From NCBI GenBank assembly GCA_003427395.1, contig BFEA01000006.1:3567919-3631918 (forward strand): a stretch of DNA of 64,000 bases, read 5' to 3'. The first letter of the stretch is position 1, and each line of letters starts with the position of its first letter. The notes beneath the pieces are model-generated. The model was not told the DNA's origin. It saw nothing but the letters and a program-made list of their open reading frames with translations, and did no database searches. A program made the position numbers and the translations under genes. Positions 1-12,190 of the stretch are shown here, piece after piece. Source of the stretch: Chara braunii. Lineage: Eukaryota > Streptophyta > Charophyceae > Charales > Characeae.

Positions 1-546
1 AGGTGAGGAGGAGGGGAGCCGGTGACTGTGGAGGGAGGAGAAAGATCCTCGCCTCCGAGTACCTGGCTCGCTGCAACCGACTGCAGGTCGAAGTCAGCGA
101 TGGTCGCCAAGCTGCCGATGGGATGCTTCCTGGCTCCTTGCTCGCTGCTGCGCTGCTGCGCTACCTCCGAGTTGCGCTAAGAATAGCGCAGCGCTAACGC
201 TCCTCTGAACCGAAACGGACTGGCGCTCACTCAGCGGTCTAGTCGCTCGATCCCTCCAAGTGAGGCCGGCCGGTCTCTAAGTACCGGTAAGGCAAAGGCC
301 GGCCTCAATGCTGCAAGGCCTGGTCGTGACCTGAACCGTCAAGATCGATGGTTCAGATCAGACCGGCGGGCGGCAGCCTCAAGAGCGCCGCCAGGCCCAA
401 ACCGTAATGTCGTTTGGGCCTGCCCGTCAGGTCTGGTCCAAAATGTGGCCTTTACAGCCTGCTGTACCCCAAGTTCGGGCCTTTAGGCCCTACTGTGTCC
501 CCTTGGCCCTAAGTCGGGTCCGGTAGGACCCGTGTGGCGTCGAAGA
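1..546. other. Unassigned GC-rich flank with short hairpins
   Basis: No gene is recognisable; the only open frames are about 64 codons. The sequence is GC-rich and carries small inverted repeats: the arms 394-402 and 412-420 pair exactly, and 477-490 is a near-palindrome of the GGGCC/GGCCC type. The style resembles the U3 of element C's LTR, which also has repeated GGGCC/GGCCC pairs. I infer, without proof, that it is the remnant of another LTR against which element A's 5' LTR is now truncated. Confidence 0.35.
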
Positions 547-1241
547 TGTAACAGTCTAGAAGGTTGTAGGGCTGTCTGAACCGTGTCCAGTCAGCAAGTG
601 CCAGGCAAGTGGTGAGGGTCCCATGCGGTTTCACACAGGTTCCACGCGTTTTTGCCCATCATGCCGACGCATTCTGGAGGCTTCCAGGCCCAGGGCCAAA
701 CGGTTTGGGGCCCAGGCCCACAAGTTTTGAGGCAGGGCCAGGCCACCCGCGGAGGAGTATAAATAAAGAGGCAGCTATCAGCCATTCATTCATTCGCCTG
801 TGAGCCATGCTGAAGCGCTGCCTTGGTGACTTGTGCGTGGAGGTCTGCAGGTGCCCGAAGCCGAAGGGGACAGTGAGGAAGACGACGACAGCCATAGCTA
901 GGAGGAGGAAGACGACGGCCGCCATAACCGCCAAGCTGTTGACGTCAACTTGGTGTACAGTGTGTGTGTGTGTATGGCGTGGATATTCAAGGTGGATCCT
1001 CATATGTGCGTGCATGAGAGACATTGAGGCTGGTGGTGGAGACACTATTCGGCGGCCATAGCCGCAAGTTGTACAGTTGGTTTGAACTGAGTTTTGAGTG
1101 GAAGACATATCCCTGAGTTTCTGTGTGGGTGCAAGGCGCCAGTGCAAGTTCGTTGTTGATTCCGAGTTGAAGAAGTTGTTTTTCCATCAGTTCACTCATG
1201 TATGCATGTTGCAAGCAAGTTTGAGTTGCAGTCTGATTTCA
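547..1241 (+). repeat. Element A 5' LTR (5'-truncated)
   Basis: Matches 8483-9134 almost throughout, and ends in ATTTCA just before the PBS. The 3' LTR begins about 290 bp further upstream with TGAAACGG, which has no counterpart here, so the U3 start is missing or replaced. It carries a TATA box at 758 and a GC-rich hairpin with a CATA loop at 1052-1065 in the transcribed part. The boundary at 547 is where similarity to the other LTR starts, not a proven terminus. Confidence 0.8.
758..765 (+). promoter_or_regulatory. TATA box in element A 5' LTR
   Basis: TATAAATA inside the block AGTATAAATAAAGAGGCAG, which recurs nearly unchanged in the LTRs of A (8671), G (31531) and D (61576, 61885, 62192). 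Conservation in otherwise diverged LTRs supports a core promoter for the genomic RNA. Confidence 0.7.
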
Positions 1242-1242
1242 C

Positions 1243-1254
1243 TGGTATCGGAGC
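1243..1254 (+). other. Primer-binding site, element A
   Basis: TGGTATCGGAGC starts two bases after the LTR end. It resembles the plant initiator-Met PBS (TGGTATCAGAGC) with one A-to-G change; the same variant occurs in C, G and E. Confidence 0.8.
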
Positions 1255-2397
1255 TGGTACCCGTTGTCCACGTCGGAGCTACAGCAAGCTGAAGAAGGGA
1301 GAAGCCGCCATAGCTGGAGGGCTGCAGAGAGAGAGAGACAGAGAGAGAGAGAGAAGGAGGCCACAGCAGAAGGCAGCCATAGCTGCCAAGATGGGAGAAG
1401 AAGATGACCAACAAGAGAGGAGGAAGAAGTGACGCAGAGAGAAAGGAGGACGTTGACGAAGAGGGAGGTGAAATGGCTATAGCCAAGGTGAAGGAAGACC
1501 AGCGTTGACCGGAGGTTGACCAAGGCTGTTGACTGGCATTGACCGGAGGTTGACCAAGGCTGTTGACTGGCGTTGACTGGGATGACCGGAGTGTTGACCA
1601 ATACCGTTGACCGGCGTGTTGACTGGCGTTGACCAGGCTGATCGGAGCATTGACCAATTCTGTTGACCGACGTGTTGACCAAGACCATTGACCAGAGCAT
1701 TAACCAAGCTGGAGCGAGAAGACAAGCGGTATTATTCTCCAAGCCCTGGCCTAGCCATTACCCTGTGGATGTGCACCCTCACCTTGGTACTTGCTGACGT
1801 CAGGTCTGTCAGAGTCTGTCATATCTCCTTGTCACTTCTTCGATAGGACTCTATGGATGTGGTTGTAGAGCTGCGAGCCCAAACCCACACGGGACTTAGT
1901 AAGGCTAAAGGCCGTGTCTGACGACTGACACGTCCCGGGAACAAGACCCCCAAGGATCGGTACTGACCGACGGGCTGCTCAGTGTGGCGTGGTAGGCCCG
2001 AACTCCGAGTTGTGGGCTGTGCGTCCAGCTGTCTAAGTCTTGAGAGGACTCGGCTGATCGCGTCGTCCTGTCTGTGACGTTAAAGAATTCTTGAGGAGTT
2101 ATGGGGGATCTCCTTAAATGCCTCTTGATCGACCAGTGAGTCCTGTAGTGACAGCCTGAGAGTAGACTAGGCTAGAGATCTAGTTGACAGGGTTTCAATC
2201 TAAAGTGGAACCCAGGTGGGTTTGGTGGCGAAATCTTCCGTCGATTGTGGAAAGTTTCGGTGACAGTGGTTGCGAAAGCATCCATCGGCTGTGGTAACCT
2301 GGCTGAAACTAAGGAGCGAACTTTGTAGTCCTAGAGAGTCAGACTGGTAGGTCTACATGTTGAGGAGCGGAATCATCTGTGATTGTGCACTTTCACC
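1255..2397 (+). promoter_or_regulatory. Element A leader with TTGAC cluster
   Basis: Untranslated leader between PBS and gag. From 1500 to about 1712 it is a degenerate short-period repeat of TTGACC/TTGACT with well over a dozen TTGAC cores in the same orientation. TTGAC(C/T) is the core of the plant W-box bound by WRKY factors; function here is inference. Upstream, 1320-1420 is GA-rich and contains a perfect 6+6-bp stem around CATA at 1372-1387. The part from 1750 onward is shared with the leaders of G and D. Confidence 0.6.
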
Positions 2398-4366
2398 ATG
2401 GTGACCACCAGGACCGGAGTGAGCACCACTACCTACAGTGGAGAACAAGAAGAGAGAGTTGCTTCCCTTTTGAGGGAAAGAAAGGAGAAGATGGAGAAGA
2501 GGGAACTGATCAAGCAGGCAAAGATGTTGGCCCCGCTAGAGGAGCAGGAAGCGAAGAAGAAGCAAATGGAGGAAGAACTGGAAAAGTGGAAGGACCAGGA
2601 GGAGAAGATGGCAGCAGTAGAGGCAAAAGTGGGAGAAGAAGAAGTAGAAGAAGAAGAGGTCGAGGAAGAGGATGCCTTGCAAAGAAGAAGAGGGGAGGCG
2701 AGTACAAATAAGGTTACACAAGAAGAGGTTCAGAAAACAGTGAATGAGTGGGCATCACATATAGAGTTGGGAGAGGAGAGAAAAGAGGAGTTGATGGTAC
2801 CCGAGGCCGAGAGAGAAGCAGCAAGGAGAGAATTGGAGGAGGAGAGGGAACCCTTGCGCAGACGAGCAAGGGAACATGAAAAGCAATTGGAATGGAAATT
2901 GCGCTTGACACAAGAAAGAATAAGGCGCCTGGAGGCGACAAAGAAGTTAGATAAGGAGTTGAAGGCGCAAAAACAAGAATGGGGAAGATCAGGGAAGAGA
3001 CCGAGATAGGAACCAAACTCGACACCCTAACTCACAATGTAGAGTCCCTACTGACCGCGCAGAGAGAGCAAATGAAGCATCTTCGCAACCATGATATCGC
3101 GTTGGAGTCGATGCGAGCCGGATTCATCTTGCGATCAGTAGGACATAAAAGTTTGCACAGGCGCCATAGAAGGTGCCAAGTTAGCGGCTTCCAACGAAGA
3201 GGAGCCTGCCCCATGCCGCGAGAAAGTCAAAGTCCGTTTCCTTGAGCCCTTCAGTGGAAAGAAGGTGGAGGTCAACTCCTATCTATATCTACAGGGCGTA
3301 GCACCAGAAGATCATGTCCTAGTGGCCTTTTAGGCCCCGAGGGAGGAAGCGACAAGCTTTGCAAGGTCGCTTGCATATGCAGCACACTGTGAAAACGATA
3401 TGGTGCAATATTCCAGGATAACCCCCCTCTCTGAATTCCTCAAGGCACTTAGAGAACGATTTTCAATCACGTGAGGGCTTAAAGCCTCTGACAAATTGTA
3501 GATGATCCATACACGGCAGTCGAAGAGTGTACGCGCCCTTAAGTCCGCCATGGATGAGTTGATCGCAATACCCGGGAATGCGGCAACTGACGCACAGTTA
3601 GTCCAACTCTTTTACCGCGCTTTGCCCGAGCATGTGCAAGGGCATTTCTTTGATAAAAAGCAACTCCCAGGAATGACTTATGATGTCCTTAGCAGGGAGG
3701 TTGTTTCATTCGCTGCTCAAGCGTCGCCAGTTACCAAGTTCTGGCACAAGGATCTGACAAAGGGGAAAACGTGGAAGGGGGTCGCACCATCTCAGGGCAG
3801 GTTAAGGCCAAGGATAATTTGATCCTAACAATTGAAGGAGGTGGTGTTGAGGATGTTCCCTACTCAGACATTAACTGGGGACTTGAGGAAGGAGACAGTG
3901 CGGTACAGCAAGGGAGAACCTACGCTATTGTCGCGGTCGGGGGGAGGCCGCAAGGAAGAGGGCCTGGCCGAAATGATCGGGCCCCAGGTGGCCGAAGGCA
4001 GGGCGACCAGGGGGTTGGCGGCAACAGGGACCGCCAAGCGGGAGGAAGGGGTCAAGGTCCCCTGTCTAACTGTCCGCGTTAGAGTCAATCACCTCCCTGA
4101 CAAGGAAGGTGGCACCCAGGTCTGCCCGAGGGTCGACCTTGGGAGGGTCAACCTTGGGAGGATCTGGGAATTGGGCAGAACATGTGGCAAGAGCGCATAA
4201 ATAGATTCCAGTGCATGTTCTGCGGGCATCCTGGCCACATTATAAAGTCATGTCCAAAGTATAGGGACCAAGTTACTGCTTCGGGGGCAACAAAAGACAA
4301 CCGTCGTTACGGGTTGCAACTGCCCCTACCCCAGGAGTATGTGGATATGAGCGTGCATGCAAGATA
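2398..4366 (+). pseudogene. gag: Element A gag (coiled coil, capsid, CCHC knuckle)
   Basis: Gag would form the retrotransposon particle and package its RNA. The start at 2398 lies in a CACCATGG context identical to D's gag start. About 200 codons are intact (2398-3009), very rich in E, K and R with heptad-like runs, indicating coiled coil. A shift near 3000 moves into the next frame (to about 3245). Capsid-like sequence follows at 3502-3822 and 3771-4082 in different frames, with a G/R/Q-rich stretch. A CCHC zinc knuckle (C-X2-C-X4-H-X4-C) lies at 4212-4253. At least three frameshifts make this non-functional. Capsid identity rests on similarity to the better preserved copy in G (33974-34825). 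Confidence 0.85.
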
Positions 4367-4390
4367 AAGTCTCCCACTCCACATATCTCC

Positions 4391-5070
4391 ATGGCAGAGG
4401 TTGCTGGCCAGCATCTTGTAAGTTGTCCAAAGACTGCTTCTGTCACAGTCTCTCTAGTCGCTTCCCTCACAAGCTTAGCTGAACAATTGAAGGAGAGGAG
4501 GCAAGCCTGGGCCAAGATGAAGAAGGATGGGAAAGGACAACAGATCCTCGCAGACGTAGAAATTTTTAGAGCTAGAGTAGGAGCCCTCATACATAGTGGG
4601 GCCACTAGGAGCTATATTAGTCGCAAAGCGTTGAAAAGATTAACGCTCAACTTAAAGGTCCAACGGTTGTGAGAGCCTGTAGTCAGCATCCTCGTTGACA
4701 ATAGTAGGATGCGAGTCGAAGAGTACGTTGAAGGAGTCCATCCATACTTCCGCCTAGGGTTAAAAAGGTCCTTCATTCTTTGACTCTCCTTGTCGAAGAG
4801 AATCTCCCATTTGATATAGTTTTGGGTACAGATTGGGGGGAGCCAGCAAAAGCCACTTTGCACCTTAGAGAGCACGAGTGCAGGCTCCCTAGTCCGTCAG
4901 GCGAAGTTAAGCAAGTCCGCCTATACCATGAGTCTGAGGTAGACAATCTCCTTACACATTGTTGCCTCGGCGCTCCTACATTCACCAGACTTGTGCGGAA
5001 GGAGCAGCTTGAAGAGCAGGTGTTCGTACCCTACGTTAGGCCGATTTCTGATAAGCCAAAGGAAGAGGAG
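4391..5070 (+). pseudogene. pol (PR): Element A protease region (active-site Asp lost)
   Basis: Aspartic protease region that would process Gag-Pol. The frame from 4391 reads to a stop at 4670. The active-site block corresponding to D-S-G-A in G is H-S-G-A here (4593-4604), so the catalytic Asp is replaced. Downstream of a break the second protease signature (LPFDIVLGTDW) is at about 4807-4839. The loss of Asp alone predicts an inactive enzyme. Confidence 0.8.
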
Positions 5071-5896
5071 AAAATCCATCCCACTATTGCCAATCTATTG
5101 GAGGAATATAAATATGAGGCACCTTCAGGGGTAATGCCAGGACCTATCCGGCACTGCATCGGCATAGAGCCTGGCAGTAGAACGCCCAAAGGGGCAGTTT
5201 ACAGGATGTCTCCCAAAGAACTAGAGGAGCTTCGTAAGCAGTTAGATGAGCTCCTAGACAAAGGATGGATTAGGCCCAGTTCTGTAATGCCAAGACCTAT
5301 CCAACACCGCATCTCCTTTCCGCACACCTGTTTTGTTTGTCCCAAAGAAAGAGGGAGATTTACGTATGTGTATAGACTACAGGGGTTTGAACGCCATCAC
5401 CATAAAGAATGCAGAACCGCTTCCCAGAATTGATGATCTTTTAGATCGGGTGCAAGGTTGCAAGTATTTCTCAAAGATTGATTTAAAGTTCGGTTATCAT
5501 CAGATAGAAGTGCACCCTGATGACCAGCACAAGACGACGTTCAGGACTAGGTACGGGCATTAAGAGTTCATGGTGATGCCCTTTGGACTTACTAACGCAC
5601 CGGCCACCTTTCAACGTTGTATGAATGACTTGTTCAGGCCGTGGTTAGACAAATTTGTAGTAGTCTACTTAGATGATATCTTAGTCTTCAACAAGACCCT
5701 CGAGAAACATGAGGGCCACCTCAGGCAGATCTTGGAAAAGCTACGAGAAGCTAACTTCAAGATCAACCCGAAGAGGTGCAAATGGGCTAAGACTGAAGTC
5801 CTCTACTTAGGTCATGTATTGGATGGAGACAATATCCGGTCTCAGGACAGCAAGATAGCGTATATATTCGAGATTGACCAACTCCTCGCACCTTGA
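5071..5896 (+). pseudogene. pol (RT): Element A reverse transcriptase
   Basis: RNA-dependent DNA polymerase of Ty3/gypsy type. Visible blocks in order: [73 protein letters not shown] and the catalytic YLDD at 5666-5677. The fingers are disrupted at about 5284-5313 by a stretch resembling 5133-5161, which displaces the expected 'SSPFGAPVLF' and shifts frame. A TAA at about 5561-5563 replaces the Tyr of the conserved GHYEF. The catalytic aspartates remain, but no continuous reading frame does. Confidence 0.9.
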
Positions 5897-6579
5897 CAGA
5901 GCTGCGATCATTTCTTGGATTGGCTAACTACTATAGAAAGTTCGTCAGGAACTTCTCTACCATAGCCGCTCCCTTGCGTAGACTGCCAAAGAAAGAAGCT
6001 ATTTGGCAATGGGACCAAGATTGCATGTGAGCCCTCAAGAAATTGAAGGAGGCCTTGATTGAGTATCCTGTCCTCGAAGTCGTCGATCCGTCATTACCAT
6101 TTCTCGTCACTACAGACGCTAGTTAGTGTGGCTTATATGTCGTCTTATAGCAAGATGACGACAATGGTTACAGGCCCATAGAGTTCATGTCAGTCAAGCT
6201 GCCCTCAGAGAAGGTTGCAACATCGACATACAAGAGAGAACTCTACGCTTTCAGGCAGGCCTTAGATCACTAGAGGCACCACCTGTTTGGGAGGCACTTC
6301 AAAGTGTATTCAGACCACGAGACCCTTAGATGGTTAAAGACCCAAGACAAGATGACGCCCAAGTTGACTAGATGGACTGCTGAGATAGACCAGTTTGACT
6401 TGGAATTGAAGCCCACTAAAGGAAACTATAACGTGGTAGTCGATGCTCTGAGTAGGAGAGCTAATTACTTTGGCGCAATTGTGCACTATCGAGACATAGG
6501 GGCAGATCTGCAACAGAAAGTGAGAGATGCTTATGCTCACGATCCGATTTACAACGATCTGTTGAAAAGAGTGAAGTAG
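5897..6579 (+). pseudogene. pol (RH): Element A RNase H
   Basis: RNase H follows RT directly. TTDAS-like sequence at about 6110, (Y)KRELYAFRQAL at about 6230-6265, YSDHETLRWL at 6304-6335 and VVDALSRRA at about 6437 mark the catalytic D, E, D and D regions. Stops interrupt it, including TAG at 6271-6273 where related elements have Trp or Ser before RHYLLGR. Element G has a TAG at the same codon. Confidence 0.85.
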
Positions 6580-7935
6580 GCCCTAGATAGCAAACCGCAC
6601 TATCGAACCACAAACTGGTTGTTGTTTGAGAAGACCAATGTCGTCGACAGACTATGCATCCCTAACAACGAGCAGATCTGTAGTTTGATCTTAGGACAAT
6701 GTCACAATACATAAGGGCACTATACTTGGCCCAACATGAAGACAAATTACATTGAGTATGTACGCAGTTGTAAAGTTTGTCAACATAATAAATCGACGAC
6801 TAGAGCACCTCTAGGTCTTCTCAGACCCTTGCCTATTCCATCAGGACCCGGAGAGTCAATTTCCATCGACTTAATGGATACTGGGGTCAAAAGTAGGCAT
6901 GGCAAACGTCAAGTCATGATCAGAGTAGATCAATTTAGTAAGTATGCAGTTTTTGTCCGATTACCTTCCGAAGCGCGTACAGAAAAAATAGAGAAATTCT
7001 TTGACTTCTGGGTGAGCGAGCATGGTTTATTGTTGTCCATAGTTAGCGATAGAGACACGCGGGCTACCAGCCAGAACTGGCAGGATCTTATGAGAGTATA
7101 CGTATCTAACCTGTTGATGTCGTCATGCCGTCATCCAGAGACAAACGGTCAGACGAAACAAATACGTAAGATCTTGCAACAACTACTCAGAATGTATATT
7201 AGACCAGATCAGGTGAACTAGGACGAGATGCTTCCCAAGGTAGCTAACGCATATAACAGCAGTGTTCATCTAGCTACCGATAGGACTCCCAACGAGTTGC
7301 ATAAGTCCTTTAGGCCAAGGAGACCATTTGAAGGACTGAAACGGGATCAGATCCAAAGAATATCGCCCGACACCCGAGAGTTTGTACTGCAGCACGAGAA
7401 GGAAGTCGCTAGAATGATCGACAATTTGAGGAAGGCCCAGCATCGTATGATTGAGCAAGCTAATAAGCATCGCCGACCTTCGCAGTTTCAGGTACGCGAC
7501 TTAGTCTAGGTCAAGTCTAAAGAGGTCGCACCCGGGGAGAATATCTCATCGAAGCTCTTACCTGCGTACAGAGAATCATGGCCCATCCTAGAAGTCGAAC
7601 CAGGAGAGGACGGACCATCATACACCATAGAGATCCCATCACATCTCCACACGTACCCAGTCTTCCATGTGTCAAAGCTACTGTCGTGCACCACCACTCA
7701 CAGGTTTCCTTCGCAGAGATCAATGATTCCGCCCGACATGGATGGTGCCTATGACATGGATCGCATAGTCGAAGGGGGCGTGTTCCGAACCGGAGGACGA
7801 GGTCGATCTCAGAAGCAATACAAAGTCAAGTTTGCATACCAGGAACCAGAGGACGACAGGTGGTTTACTTGAACACAACTTTTAGAAACCGCTCCCGACA
7901 TAGTACACTCCTATGAGAGAGGAAGAAAGGGTAAA
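6580..7935 (+). pseudogene. pol (IN): Element A integrase with chromodomain-like tail
   Basis: Integrase would insert the cDNA. The Cys pair of the HHCC zinc module (CKVCQ) is near 6768, but the upstream His region is degraded. The core has D (SIDLMD, about 6865), D (SDRD, about 7045) and a region HPETNGQTKQI where the catalytic Glu expected after NGQT is Lys. Stops occur at 7219-7221 and 7507-7509 (TAG in the GPY/F region, shared with G). The C-terminal ~60 residues (IDR-like IVE, F-RTGGRGR, QKQYKVKFAYQEPEDDRWFT) resemble the chromodomain-like tails of chromoviruses and end in decay near 7935. Confidence 0.85.
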
Positions 7936-9134
<1,199 letters not shown>

Positions 9135-9189
9135 GAAACGGTGGGCCTATTTTATCCTTCTGGCAGATGCCATGCCTCAACTGTTTTAA

Positions 9190-10025
9190 ACCACCAGTAC
9201 ACCCGCACCTAAAATCCCGAAGCTACCTGCCCACTGCGCACCGCTATTTTCCGAGCCTTCGGTGTGAGGGTACCTGCAGTGGGAATTTCGGAAGTGGCAC
9301 CGGTGCCGGCTGTCTACCTCAAGGGAAAAAAAAAAGAAAAGAAAAAACATGCCAGAGATCAATGATGTCGTGGAAGGACGTCACGGAGGCCATACTCAAA
9401 CGATCGCTTTCCAGAATGCATCTGACCACTACTACGGGGTGAGGTGCTGGTTTTTTTTTTTTTTTTCTCCGTTGTTTTTTTCTTTCGTTCCCTGCCAGCA
9501 CGGCAGCGCATATTCCTCTTGCTCAAAACGCCCTCGCTGAGGGCATACTCACACTAGCCCCGTTGAAATGGATCCAACCACTTTCATGGCCAAAGCTTTG
9601 TTGGCTTTTGTTTCTTTTTGTTCTTTTTTTGTGAGTCTGGCAGTCGTGCTCCCCGTGTTTCTCGTTCTGCCGAAGTGCCCTCACTGAGGGCAGTACTCCA
9701 AAAAGTGTATCCAACTGCAATCAGGGCCAAAGCTTGTTTTGTTTTTCGGGGCTTTTTTGTTTTTTGTTCTTCTTTTGTGAGTCTGACAGTACTGCTCCCC
9801 GTGTTCCTCGTTCTGCCGAAGTGCCCTCACTGAGGGCAGTACTCCAAAAAGTGTATCCAACTGCAATCACGGCAAAAGCTCGTTTTGTTTTTTGGGACGT
9901 ATGGATTTGACATGGGCCCAAAATTTTGAAAACCTTCTGACGCTCCGATCCTGCCCCGAGCCAGCCTTTAACTTCTTGTGGCGACAAGTTATTTTGCTGC
10001 AAGGCTGAGGGCGTGTACTGGTGGT
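9190..10025. mobile_element. TTAA-flanked terminal-inverted-repeat element, non-coding
   Basis: 836 bp with perfect 13-bp terminal inverted repeats ACCACCAGTACAC, flanked on both sides by TTAA (9186-9189 and 10026-10029). A TTAA target duplication is typical of piggyBac and Kolobok DNA transposons, which makes this a probable non-autonomous (MITE-like) member. No transposase reading frame is present. The centre holds a 146-147-bp tandem repeat and several long T/A runs. The exact superfamily is inference. Confidence 0.65.
9531..9900. repeat. 146-147-bp tandem repeat inside the TTAA element
   Basis: About 2.5 copies. The landmark CCCTCACTGAGGG (itself nearly palindromic) occurs at 9531 (variant), 9678 and 9824, followed each time by related sequence ending in a T-rich run and a TGAGTCTG block. 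The second and third copies are nearly identical. Confidence 0.8.
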
Positions 10026-10179
10026 TTAAGGCTTTAAGCAATCAGGGGGAAGTGGAGGAAAGGGGAGAGGAAGAGGAAGAAAAGGACGGGGGAGCATAGA
10101 TATAAATTTGTTAACGTGAACATTCTCCTCAGAAGTGCATCAATGGTACTCCCAGTGGCAATGCTTGGTACCAACATAG

Positions 10180-11292
10180 CCATGATGCAAGGAACCCGAC
10201 TGTTCATCACTTGCTGGAGTGCATCAGATCACATGCATTTATACAGATTTCACAGATTGCGATGTCTCACACAAAGCCCAACAGAAGATGAATGAGAACC
10301 AGGAAGCTTAACTCAATTATCAAACCCAGATTAAAGAGAGAATATCAAGAGTCAAAAATGTACAGCGCCGAACAGAAAGTCTTCTTCAATCAACATGAGT
10401 TCCCAGGCCTGGCGCTCATCACCACCAGCTGCCAAATATCAACAACAGCGCTCAACAGGTGGGTGTCACCATAGCTCACTTCTTCCTCCTTGATCTCTCT
10501 CTTCTCTCCTTCTGTCTATAGTCCTGATCTACTCTCACTCATCATGCATGCACACTCCCTATCACATGAGGATCTACTTTGAATACTACTCACTGAACTC
10601 TTCTACTGACTATCCCTACTAATGTACTAACTGGCGCTGGCGCAGCTATGGCTGCCTTCTAACCAGCCAGCGCTCACTCTTTCTTTCACACATAGCGCTG
10701 CTCTTCAATCCAGCGCTGCTCACACACAACTAGCGCACAAGTGCCACGGCACTTCTACACTTCATGCGAAATGAGCATCTGTCCAAATGGGAGGCTGGCC
10801 AGTCCTTTATAGTGCTGGACTGGCCTGGCGTGGCCTGTATTCAGCCTCAAGTGTCTGGGACTCTTGCCCAGTACCTGTTGTTGCAACGTGTATGTCCCAG
10901 TATCTTTTCCCATGGTCTGCTGCTGCTTTGGGCCATCGGGCCTGTCTTTTGGACTCCTGGTCTGAATCAGGACTGACTCGTGGGATTATGACTGGACTGG
11001 GACTGTGGCCTTTGACTCGTTGCCGAACAGACATGACTTTCCATCGAGGAGACATGACCCTAACTCAGTCTTCAAAACTGTGTCCAATACCTGTTCGTGC
11101 AGGACCTGTTTGTGACTGTTCAAAACGGCTTTTCATTTCATTATGGATGCGACATTTGCTTTAGGAGCTTTGTCTTTTGGGTTGCTGCTCGTGAATTTAA
11201 GTTCTAGGCGACAGGGCCCCTCGCTGTTGGGGCATTTATCTGGGGTTTAATTCGTAAAGGCCCTTTTAATGATTTTCATCTTGGTGTCAACA
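10180..11292 (-). repeat. Probable minus-strand LTR, truncated element
   Basis: Read on the minus strand this begins TGTTGACACC at 11292, has a TATA-like CTATAAAG near 10810, a GGCAGC-CATA-GCTGCGC block near 10650 and numerous GCGCT motifs, and runs into a degenerate PBS-like TTGGTACCAAGC near 10163-10174. These are the same ingredients as other LTRs here. There is no partner LTR; its interior would lie under the TTAA element. The 3' end is approximate and identity as an LTR is inference. Confidence 0.45.
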
Positions 11293-11294
11293 CC

Positions 11295-11297
<3 letters not shown>

Positions 11298-11389
<92 letters not shown>

Positions 11390-11390
11390 N

Positions 11391-11482
<92 letters not shown>
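11298..11482. repeat. (CT)n(CA)n compound microsatellite
   Basis: CT repeat, then CA repeat, a single N at 11390, then again CT and CA repeats. The repeated architecture around the N suggests two overlapping contig ends rather than a true double array. Open frames here are repeat artefacts. Confidence 0.95.
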
Positions 11483-11484
<2 letters not shown>

Positions 11485-11549
11485 CTGTAAGCTCTCTGTT
11501 CAGGCAGATCGATGCAGCAAGGATTGGGAACATACTACTATCTTTCCCC

Positions 11550-11612
11550 AAAAAAAATCATGTATGAACGTCATGTATGAATGTCATGTATGAACATCGT
11601 GTATGAATAGAA
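11550..11612. repeat. Short tandem repeat, ATGTATGAA core
   Basis: Four to five imperfect 14-15-bp units of the form CGTCATGTATGAA. Confidence 0.7.
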
Positions 11613-11860
11613 CGTATGGGGGACATTGTTTTCGTGTATTAGAGTGGGATGTACCGAATGCTATATTCAAAGTGCAGATGACCTACCGTAAAAGAAAATG
11701 AACAAATAAGTAATTACCTCAGCCCAAGCATTCAGCCCGAGCACCTAAAGTTAGGACCGGGAAAAGTCTAGGCAGTTTCCAAGGTTAGGAATCGGCTCGT
11801 GATGTGGTGGACATCCGCATCTACACACCTGCACAAAAAAAAAAAAAACTTGGAATATCA
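11613..11860. other. Plain intergenic sequence
   Basis: Nothing recognisable: no open frame, no LTR similarity. It ends with a run of A at about 11836-11849. Confidence 0.5.
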
Positions 11861-12190
11861 GGCAGTTGCTGTAGCTGCCACATCAGCAGCAGATCTGGCT
11901 GCCGATGTAGCTGCCGCATCAGCAGCTGATGTAGCTGCCACATCAGCAGCAGATCAAGGTGTTCACATATGCATGTGACATCAGTGACTGATCAGCTGCC
12001 ACATCAGCTGATCCGCCAGTCACGGTCTATGTATCAGCTGCCACATCAGCTGCTGATGTAGCTGGTTGTGGCACCCAGATCAGAGGGTTGCGGCAGCTGA
12101 TCAGCCCAACTCAGCAGCTGCTGATTAGCCGGGTTAGCTGCAGGTCTTTGCTGCCACATCAGCAGCTGATTCAGCTGCTGCATCACGCTT
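11861..12190. repeat. CCACATCAGC / GCTGATGT repeat cluster
   Basis: Dense short repeat of TGCCACATCAGCAGC and its inverted form GCTGATGTAGCTGCC. The core is one base from the CCACGTCAGC motif that clusters in the leaders of C and E. Both orientations occur, so parts can fold into hairpins. Confidence 0.75.

Noticed and set aside
1243-1254. tRNA-like sequence
   Set aside because: Only the 12 bases complementary to a tRNA 3' end are present, at the PBS position; no tRNA gene cloverleaf surrounds it.
11247-11490. Open frames in the microsatellite
   Set aside because: Pure translation of CT/CA repeats.
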